Below, piece by piece: positions 5,066 through 10,375 of a DNA stretch of 10,375 nt. Below the pieces are notes generated by a model, which did no database searches, was not told the origin of the DNA, and saw only the letters and a list, made by a program, of their open reading frames with translations. The first letter of the stretch is position 1. Each line of letters begins with the position of its first letter. The translations under genes were made by a program, and so were the position numbers. Source of the stretch: B4-G1 sp964393895 (GTDB lineage: Bacteria > Chloroflexota > Anaerolineae > B4-G1); assembly GCA_964393895.1 (NCBI GenBank), contig CAYMWP010000153.1, positions 1 to 10,375 on the forward strand. The letters run 5' to 3'.

Positions 5066-6385
5066 GTGAACGATACATACCGGGAGCCGATCTATAACCT
5101 AAAATCGGTTGTGCAAGAGACCGGCGTCAAGCCCGATACCCTGCGCGCGTGGGAGCGTCGCTATGGGCTGCCGGAACCGGCCCGCACCGAGGGCGGACAC
5201 CGCCGCTACTCGCAGCGGGACATTGAGATCGTCAAGTGGCTGCTTGACCGCCAGCAGGAGGGACTGCGAATCAAAGGCGCGGTCAAGCTATGGCGCAGCT
5301 TGGAGAGGGCCGATCAGGATCCGCTCCAATCTCGGCCAACGAGCGAGGCGTCCTTCTCACTGGAAACGATGGGGCAGAGCATGGCAGACCTGCGCCAGAG
5401 ATGGGTATCGGCCTGTCTGGCTTTCGACGAACAGGAGGCGGGCCGGATCCTCACCCAAGCCCTTGCTCTCTACCCTCACGAGACGGTGGGCCTCGATCTG
5501 CTCCTCGAAGGCGTGGCCCAGATCGGCCACGGTTGGTACACTGGCGAGGCCAGTGTGCAGCAGGAACACTTTGCCTCGGAGCTGGCCCTACGCCGGATCG
5601 AGGCGCTGCTCCTGGCCGCGCCGCCGCCCACGCGGGCCGGCCGGATACTGGCCGCCTGCCCGCCAGAAGAAGAGCACACGCTCGGCCTGCTGTGGCTCAC
5701 CTACCTGCTGCGACGGCGGGGGTGGGAAGTGCTGTACCTGGGAGCCAACGTACCCGTCGCGCGGTTGGAAAAGGTCACGAGAACGACCAACCCGTCCCTG
5801 GTGATTTCGGCGGCGCTCAGGCTGCCCGCGGCCGCTACTTTGCTGGGAATGGCCCTGTTCCTACAACGAGAGAACGTCCCTCTCGCCTTTGGAGGGAGGA
5901 TTTTCAACCGCTTACCGGCGCTGCGCGCTCGTATCCCCGGCCATTTCCTCGGCCCGAGCCTAAAGTTGGCCGTCCAATCGGTGGAGGATTTGATGGTCGC
6001 GCCCCCCCCCACGCCCGCCGTCGAACCGATCTCGGAGGCTCACCGCCAGGCGCTGGCCCACTATCGTGAGCGCCAGTTGCTCATCGAGGCAGACCTGATG
6101 AAGAGGCGGCCCGACTTTTTGCAGCAGAGTTGGTCCTTCATCGCCAATCGAGAACTGCCCCGCGACATCGTCGCCGCCCTGACGCTGGGGGACATTGGCT
6201 TTGTGGACGACAGCATAGGCTGGCTGGCGGAGCTGAACAGTGACGGCTACGTGCCGATAGAGGTATTGGATGATTACCTGGGTGCCTATTACCAGGCGGC
6301 CAAAAAGCTCCTGGACGAACGCGGAGCTACCATCGTCGCCTGGTTGGCCGGGCGCATTGACGTTAGTAATAAAGGAGGCAATTGA
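5066..6385 (+). CDS. MerR-family regulator with cobalamin-binding domain (CarH/LitR-like) and extra C-terminal domain
   Basis: A 439-residue cytoplasmic transcription factor; with ATG 5048 it would be 445. GTG 5066 is preferred because GGGAG ends five bases upstream, while 5048 has no good site. Domain order: MerR winged HTH (about 9-79, with the hallmark TLRAWERRYGLP and GGHRRY), a helical cobalamin cap domain (about 98-184), a Rossmann-like B12 domain (about 191-312) and an unassigned helical domain (about 324-439). B12 signatures: Trp157-x9-Glu167-His168 and Glu202-x-His204-x-x-Gly207, where His204 is the expected lower cobalt ligand (family usual Asp-x-His-x-x-Gly). These are the marks of AdoCbl photoreceptors that bind DNA in the dark and let go in light. 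The residue after Trp157 is Tyr where Thermus CarH, from memory, has the light-state His ligand. CarH/LitR proteins lack the last domain. Its stop codon is one base from the DUF1475 start, and the terminal codons carry that gene's ribosome site, so the two are translated together. Confidence 0.92.
   Translation: MNDTYREPIYNLKSVVQETGVKPDTLRAWERRYGLPEPARTEGGHRRYSQRDIEIVKWLLDRQQEGLRIKGAVKLWRSLERADQDPLQSRPTSEASFSLETMGQSMADLRQRWVSACLAFDEQEAGRILTQALALYPHETVGLDLLLEGVAQIGHGWYTGEASVQQEHFASELALRRIEALLLAAPPPTRAGRILAACPPEEEHTLGLLWLTYLLRRRGWEVLYLGANVPVARLEKVTRTTNPSLVISAALRLPAAATLLGMALFLQRENVPLAFGGRIFNRLPALRARIPGHFLGPSLKLAVQSVEDLMVAPPPTPAVEPISEAHRQALAHYRERQLLIEADLMKRRPDFLQQSWSFIANRELPRDIVAALTLGDIGFVDDSIGWLAELNSDGYVPIEVLDDYLGAYYQAAKKLLDERGATIVAWLAGRIDVSNKGGN
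6002..6010. repeat. C9 homopolymer in the regulator gene
   Basis: Nine consecutive C bases encode three prolines in the linker between the B12 domain and the C-terminal domain. Loss of one C leads to TGA at 6096-6098 and gain of one to TGA at 6067-6069, so either slip removes the C-terminal domain and leaves DNA- and B12-binding parts intact. Confidence 0.8.
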
Positions 6386-6386
6386 T

Positions 6387-6722
6387 ATGAAGATCGCAAA
6401 ACTCGTGGCCCTGTTGGGCTTGATGGCAATGACGGGGGTTCTCGTCTATGGATTCACCGTGGGTGACTTTGGCGGGGAAGGCAAGACGCTCCTCTCAATG
6501 CCGTGGGGGATCGTATCGCTGGTTGATCTGTACGTCGGGTTCACCCTCTTTTCGGGCTGGATCATCTACCGCGAAAAGTCCCTGATCCGGTCGGCGGTGT
6601 GGGTGATCCTGATGATGGTCTTGGGGTTTTTCACCGCCAGCCTGTACGTCCTGATCGCGCTGCAAACCAGCGATGGGGACTGGAAACGCTTTTGGATGGG
6701 AAGGAGATCGAGCGATGGCTGA
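6387..6722 (+). CDS. DUF1475 small membrane protein
   Basis: A 111-residue protein with three predicted membrane helices (about 4-24, 40-60 and 68-92), a GDFGGEGK loop between helices 1 and 2, and a C-terminal DGDWKRFWMG motif. The sequence fits the DUF1475 family, known from plants and bacteria and without an assigned function. ATG 6387 is fixed by AAAGGAGG eight bases upstream; longer frames starting at 6270 would overlap the regulator gene. One base separates it from the regulator stop codon, so expression is almost certainly coupled to that of the B12 regulator. Together with the DUF1295 gene it suggests a membrane-centred response. Its stop codon overlaps the start of a 24-codon ORF. A role as subunit or chaperone of a lipid enzyme is conceivable but unsupported. 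Confidence 0.85.
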   Translation: MKIAKLVALLGLMAMTGVLVYGFTVGDFGGEGKTLLSMPWGIVSLVDLYVGFTLFSGWIIYREKSLIRSAVWVILMMVLGFFTASLYVLIALQTSDGDWKRFWMGRRSSDG

Positions 6723-6789
6723 TGAAATGCACTGCCTACGGGTAATGTCGTTCATAGTAACCAGTTCGATTTTCATAGGAGGCAATTAA
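6715..6789 (+). CDS. 24-codon bridging ORF (leader peptide or gene remnant)
   Basis: ATG 6715 has AGGAG ending eight bases upstream, a good ribosome site. The ORF overlaps the last eight bases of DUF1475 and stops with TAA directly against ATG 6790 of the adaptor gene. Its final codons contain the adaptor's own ribosome site. The peptide, MADEMHCLRV then MSFIVTSSIFIGGN, is mildly hydrophobic and unlike any protein I know. It may be a coupling or leader peptide, or the fused ends of a gene that once stood here. Translation is not proven. Confidence 0.4.
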   Translation: MADEMHCLRVMSFIVTSSIFIGGN

Positions 6790-8268
6790 ATGAACAAGCA
6801 ACTTGTGAGTTGGAATTGGATCATACCCTTGATTCTATTAGTGAGCTTACTAAGCGGGTGCGCCCCTCAGGAGAGCGACAATGATGAAAACGAGATCGAA
6901 GTGATAACCCTTCAGCGTGGGTCTCTGGTGACCAGTATCACTTCTACGGGGAGCGTTTCGCCAGCGGCTGAAGTGGTGCTCTCCTTTGAGGTGACTGGGC
7001 GGGTCGAGGAGGTTTTGGTACGGGCTGGAGAGCACGTGCAACAGGGCCAAGTTCTAGCCCGCCTCGACACCAGTGATCTGGAGCTGCAAGTTCGGAGCAC
7101 TGAAGCAGCGTTGGCGTCGGCTCAAGCCCAGTTGGAGCAGATCAAGGGTGGGCCGAGACCGGAAGAAGTGGCTGTGTCCGAGGCTAATTTAGAAGCGGCT
7201 CAGGCCGCACTCAACGCGGCAATAGCCGAACGACAGCGTTTGCAAACCGATGCCTTGAGTGCAGAGATCGCGGCAGCAGAAGCCCAGGTGGCATCCGCGT
7301 TGAGTCAGCAAAAATCTGCTCAGAATATCCACGATGACACAATGCGGTGTGAGACAATCACACTTCCGGATGGCAAGAAGAAGGAAATATGTCCGTTATT
7401 GGGAAGGTACGAGGAGGAAGCCCGCTATAACCTCCACGCATCGGATTTGACATTGGAAGCGGCCCAGGCTCAGTTAGAGTCACTGCAAGGCAATTTTGAT
7501 TATCAGATGCGCACAGCCTGGGCGAACGAATCCCGGGTATTGGGGCAGCGTGATGCAGCTCAGGCCCAACTCGATCTCTTGAAAGCTGGCGCAACAGAAG
7601 CACAGATTGCGGCTGCCGAGGCGAGCGTGGATCAAGCCCAGGTCGCGTTGGACACCGCGCAACTGGCATTAGAGCGGGCCACCCTCAAAGCCCCTTTTGA
7701 CGGGGTGATCTCCCACGTGGAGATTGACGTGGGCGAGTTCGTCGCGCCCCAGATGCCGGGCGTCAACCTGGTAGATGACAATCTGTTCAGAATCGAGGCA
7801 GACGTGGACGAGGCAGACATCGGATGGATAGAGGTGGGACAAGATGTGCAAATCACCCTGGACGCATTTCAAGGCCGCGGTTTGACAGGTGTGGTCTCCG
7901 CCATCGCTCCTTCCTCCCGGTTGGATCTGGGTGTGGTTTCTTTTCAGGTCACAATAGAGATCAGTGAAACGGCCCTGCCATTGCGCGGTGGTATGACAGC
8001 CAACGTCGAGATCGTCCAGGAACAGCGCGAAGACGTGTTGGTCGTACCTAACCGGGCCATCTGGATTGATTCTGACAGCGGTCGGCCTTTCGTCGAGAAG
8101 ATAGAAGAGGAGCAAATCGTCGCCGTGTTCATTGAGCAAGGGATCTCAAACGAGGAAATGAGCGAGGTACTGAGCGGCTTACAGGAGAACGATAAGCTGG
8201 TTGTACGTTCTGTCTCAATCCGCGACCGATTCCGCAGCGTTGTGACTATGCCAATGACAGGGCAATGA
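6790..8268 (+). CDS. HlyD/MacA-like efflux adaptor lipoprotein
   Basis: A 492-residue membrane-fusion/adaptor protein. The N-terminus is a lipoprotein signal: MNKQ, a hydrophobic stretch (10-22) and lipobox LSGC with the lipidated Cys at 24. Next comes a lipoyl-like half domain (about 44-92, TSTGSVSPAAEVVLSFEVTG), then an Ala/Gln/Glu-rich coiled-coil hairpin (about 95-295), the second lipoyl half (ATLKAPFDGVISHVEIDVGEFV, 297-318), a beta-barrel domain (about 333-410) and a membrane-proximal domain to the end. Inside the coiled coil, residues 184-206 break the heptad pattern with two Cys (187 and 201) around a DGKKKE turn, where a disulfide could form. The ribosome site GGAGG lies seven bases before ATG 6790. 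A MacB-like permease follows after 47 bases, so the pair forms a tripartite-style exporter, but no ATPase gene is adjacent. In a single-membrane organism the lipid anchor would hold the adaptor on the outer face. Codon use is visibly less GC-rich than in the genes before 6720. Confidence 0.9.
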   Translation: MNKQLVSWNWIIPLILLVSLLSGCAPQESDNDENEIEVITLQRGSLVTSITSTGSVSPAAEVVLSFEVTGRVEEVLVRAGEHVQQGQVLARLDTSDLELQVRSTEAALASAQAQLEQIKGGPRPEEVAVSEANLEAAQAALNAAIAERQRLQTDALSAEIAAAEAQVASALSQQKSAQNIHDDTMRCETITLPDGKKKEICPLLGRYEEEARYNLHASDLTLEAAQAQLESLQGNFDYQMRTAWANESRVLGQRDAAQAQLDLLKAGATEAQIAAAEASVDQAQVALDTAQLALERATLKAPFDGVISHVEIDVGEFVAPQMPGVNLVDDNLFRIEADVDEADIGWIEVGQDVQITLDAFQGRGLTGVVSAIAPSSRLDLGVVSFQVTIEISETALPLRGGMTANVEIVQEQREDVLVVPNRAIWIDSDSGRPFVEKIEEEQIVAVFIEQGISNEEMSEVLSGLQENDKLVVRSVSIRDRFRSVVTMPMTGQ

Positions 8269-8315
8269 CAACGCAGTGGCAGCAGAGATATGAGGGATAC
8301 GAGTAGGGAGGCATC

Positions 8316-9578
8316 ATGAACTTGGTAGCTAGTCTTGAAATTGCACTCCGAGCATTGGCATCGAACAAGATGCGTTCTGGGCTGACGATGTTGGGCATCA
8401 TCATTGGTATCAGCGCTGTGATCGTGCTGGTCTCTGTGGGTCAGGGCGTCCAAACAATGGTGGCGGAGCAGATGGCTGGCGTAGGCGCAAATCTGTTGTT
8501 CGTGATGCCTGGCAAGTTAGAAGCCAGCAGTTCGAGCATGAAGAGCAATTTCCTACGCAGCGCGAATACGTCCACGCTGACGTTGGGCGATGCGGAAGCA
8601 GTCGCGGATCCCGCCAATGTGCCTGATGCTGCTGCGGTCGCGCCAGAGTTTGTGGGAACAGGCACAGTAGTATACGGTAACAAAAACGTCCAGACCACGG
8701 TGAGTGGTGTGACCCCCGATTACGTCATCGTGCGCAATTTCGAACCTGTTCTGGGGCGGTTTATTACCGATAACGATTTGCACACCAATGCCAGGGTCGT
8801 GGTGTTGGGGCAGACCGTACTGGAGGGGTTGTTTCCGGTAGGCGTAAATCCTATAGGAGAGATCATCAAGATCAACCGTGTGCCATTCCGTGTGGTTGGC
8901 GTTATGGAAGAGAAAGGTGGAACAGCCTTTAGCGACGAGGACGACGTGGTCATTGTGCCGCTGACGACAGCCCAGGTCCGCCTGTTCGGCGGGCGGTCAA
9001 TTTCAGGTGAGTACAGTGTGTCAGTGATTTACGCTCAGGCGGTTGACGAGTCACAGATTGATGTCTTACGAGATCAAGTGAGAGACGTGCTGAGGCAGCG
9101 TCATGGCTTGATATACAGCACTGATGACGACGATTTTGCAGTGCTGACTCAAGAGGACATCACCTCCGTTTTAGGTAGTCTAACAGCAGTGCTGACGGCT
9201 TTTCTCGGTCTCATTGCGGCAGTTTCGCTTCTGGTGGGCGGCATTGGCATTATGAATATTATGCTGGTTTCTGTCACCGAGCGAACCCGCGAGATCGGCC
9301 TGCGTAAAGCAGTCGGCGCAAAGCCTCGGGATATCATGATGCAATTTTTGATCGAGGCAATTGTGCTCAGTTTGATCGGCGGCTTTGTCGGCATATCCAT
9401 CGGAACTGGTGGTACGCTAATGGCTTCCGTCATGATGAAAGATCTCAGGACGCACATTTCGTCGAGCACGATTATGTTGGCCACAGGGTTCTCTATGATT
9501 GTGGGATTGTTTTTCGGCATCTATCCGGCGATGCGCGCAGCGCGTCTCAACCCCATTGACGCGCTGCGCTACGAATAA
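8316..9578 (+). CDS. MacB-like ABC permease (no ATPase domain)
   Basis: A 420-residue permease: membrane helix 1 (about 22-44, TMLGIIIGISAVIVLVSVGQG), an extracytoplasmic MacB periplasmic-core domain (about 46-280), and three C-terminal helices (about 287-318, 344-372 and 384-403). The family hallmarks GGIGIMNIMLVSVTERTREI (308-327), GLRKAVGAKPRDI (328-340) and the terminal YPAMRAARLNPIDALRYE (403-420) are intact. Escherichia coli MacB carries its ATPase on the same chain; this protein does not and needs a separate ATPase. AGGGAGG ends four bases before ATG 8316. It follows the adaptor gene, giving an adaptor-permease operon for export of an unknown compound, possibly an antibiotic, peptide or lipid. 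The nearest ATPase in the window is at 3264. Length is normal for the class. Confidence 0.93.
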   Translation: MNLVASLEIALRALASNKMRSGLTMLGIIIGISAVIVLVSVGQGVQTMVAEQMAGVGANLLFVMPGKLEASSSSMKSNFLRSANTSTLTLGDAEAVADPANVPDAAAVAPEFVGTGTVVYGNKNVQTTVSGVTPDYVIVRNFEPVLGRFITDNDLHTNARVVVLGQTVLEGLFPVGVNPIGEIIKINRVPFRVVGVMEEKGGTAFSDEDDVVIVPLTTAQVRLFGGRSISGEYSVSVIYAQAVDESQIDVLRDQVRDVLRQRHGLIYSTDDDDFAVLTQEDITSVLGSLTAVLTAFLGLIAAVSLLVGGIGIMNIMLVSVTERTREIGLRKAVGAKPRDIMMQFLIEAIVLSLIGGFVGISIGTGGTLMASVMMKDLRTHISSSTIMLATGFSMIVGLFFGIYPAMRAARLNPIDALRYE

Positions 9579-9680
9579 TACTGCTCTAACTCGCCAGTAT
9601 GGCAGGGAAAGCATCAAGAGGTAAAATAGCTGCTCAATCGTTTTTTGGGTAAGGGATTCGGTACGAAAGGAAATAAGGCG

Positions 9681-10375
9681 GTGAAACAATACATTATCCA
9701 ATTGGACAGCAAATTGGCTTTGCGAGACGTATACGCGGGTGGAAAAGGGGCCAGTTTAGCGCGACTGATGAAGCAGGGGTTCAACGTACCTCCCGGTTTT
9801 GTCATCACGCCATCCGCGTTTCGGGACTTTTTGGTCGAATTTGAGATCCAAGTGCTGGCTCAAAGAATGAATTGGGACGAGCAGGACCTGGGATACATTC
9901 GTGAACTGCTGCTGGCCTGCCGCATACCCGACGGGTTAGCCAAGCCAATCAGCCAGGCTTACCGACGGCTGGGAGGACGGGTGGCTGTCCGTTCATCAAT
10001 GGTCGGAGAAGACACTCAACTGACCTCCTTTGCAGGGCAGCTCGACACGATCCTGAATGTCGAGGGGGAAGAGAACCTTCTCCGCGCCGTGAGGCGATGC
10101 TGGGCCTCTATGTTCAACTGGCGACTTGTCAGTTATCTGATGGCCCATGAAGCTGGATCGTCGGAAAACCTTTTGGAATCCTTCTCCATCGCCGTGGTCG
10201 TGCAGCGCATGGCAGATGCACAAGTTGCAGGAGTCGCATTCAGTGCAGATCCTATGAGCGGCCAATCCTGCGTGGTGATCGAGGCTGCCGAGGGTTTGGG
10301 CGAGGCAGTCGTCCAAGGATTGGTAGAACCTGACCGATACGTTGTGGACGCACGCGGTGTGCTCGAAGAACATAG
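9681..10375 (+). CDS. PEP synthase/rifampin phosphotransferase-like protein, N-terminal part
   Basis: Incomplete: 231 codons run open to the window end. The sequence is a pyruvate-phosphate-dikinase-type ATP-binding domain (PPDK_N). Landmarks: GGKGASL (20-26, with a likely nucleotide-contacting Lys22), VPPGFVI (36-42), VAVRSSMVGEDT (101-112, Arg104 before the SS pair), SFAGQLDT (116-123), CWASMFNWR (140-148), VQRMADAQVAGVAFSADP (174-191) and EAAEGLGEAVV (201-211). The family transfers phosphate from ATP through a swivelling His domain to pyruvate (PEP synthase), to rifampin (Rph), or to other acceptors; the missing C-terminal part would decide. Start: GTG 9681 with AAAGG 10 bases upstream. 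The frame is open well into the conserved N-terminus and no ATG precedes. It lies 102 bases after the permease on the same strand; no clear terminator separates them (T6 at 9640-9645 lacks a stem). A drug-modifying role beside an exporter is possible but unproven. Confidence 0.85.
   Translation, partial: MKQYIIQLDSKLALRDVYAGGKGASLARLMKQGFNVPPGFVITPSAFRDFLVEFEIQVLAQRMNWDEQDLGYIRELLLACRIPDGLAKPISQAYRRLGGRVAVRSSMVGEDTQLTSFAGQLDTILNVEGEENLLRAVRRCWASMFNWRLVSYLMAHEAGSSENLLESFSIAVVVQRMADAQVAGVAFSADPMSGQSCVVIEAAEGLGEAVVQGLVEPDRYVVDARGVLEEH

Noticed and set aside
5290..6069. Plus-strand open frame of 259 codons inside the regulator gene
   Set aside because: Shadow of the MerR/B12 frame; it matters only as the frame entered after a one-base gain in the C9 tract.
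9620..9650. Possible intrinsic terminator ending in T6 after the permease
   Set aside because: No stable GC-rich stem precedes the T run.
1..10375. CRISPR array, tRNA or rRNA gene, insertion sequence
   Set aside because: No regularly spaced long direct repeats, no cloverleaf or rRNA core words, and no transposase-like protein were found on either strand.

Overview
The window reads as a piece of a GC-rich bacterial chromosome, most likely an environmental Chloroflexota (Anaerolineae-like) genome. This is an inference. It rests on the combination of a cobalamin-binding MerR regulator with a DUF1475 membrane protein and a DUF1295 protein, a lipoprotein-type efflux adaptor, MacB/FtsX-type permeases, strong Shine-Dalgarno sites, and short palindromes scattered through the intergenic DNA. 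No 16S, tRNA or other taxonomic marker is present.

Layout. Positions 1-384 carry no recognisable gene but are rich in structure: a hairpin (3-35), an inverted pair of 9-base CAC(A/G)AAG arrays (77-162) and two tandem dyads (248-283). Two minus-strand genes follow, a stand-alone macro domain protein (385-918) and a stand-alone B3/B4 tRNA-editing-like domain protein (998-1675). They probably form one operon, transcribed from the B3/B4 gene into the macro gene. Positions 1676-2014 hold no recognised gene, only two GC-rich hairpins.

On the plus strand a textbook sigma-70 promoter (2015-2043) drives an FtsX/DevC-like ABC permease (2067-3224) and its ATPase (3264-4022). Next, behind a structured intergenic element, comes a DUF1295 membrane protein (4113-4907). 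Then come a CarH/LitR-like MerR plus B12-binding regulator (5066-6385) and, one base behind it, a small DUF1475 membrane protein (6387-6722). A 24-codon ORF (6715-6789) exactly bridges DUF1475 and the next gene, a HlyD/MacA-like lipoprotein adaptor (6790-8268). That is followed by a MacB-like permease (8316-9578) and the beginning of a PEP synthase/rifampin phosphotransferase-like ATP-grasp protein (9681 to the window end).

How they may work together. The regulator has the Trp-x9-Glu-His and Glu-x-His-x-x-Gly signatures of AdoCbl-dependent photoreceptor regulators and is flanked by two membrane proteins, one of a lipid-modification-like family. The centre of the window is therefore best read as a B12/light-responsive membrane-lipid module. 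It sits between two complementary half exporters: permease plus ATPase without an adaptor on the left, and adaptor plus permease without an ATPase on the right. The most interesting points are the unusual B12-site residues, the extra C-terminal domain and C9 tract in the regulator, the split exporter, the bridging mini-ORF, and the tandem operator-like dyads.
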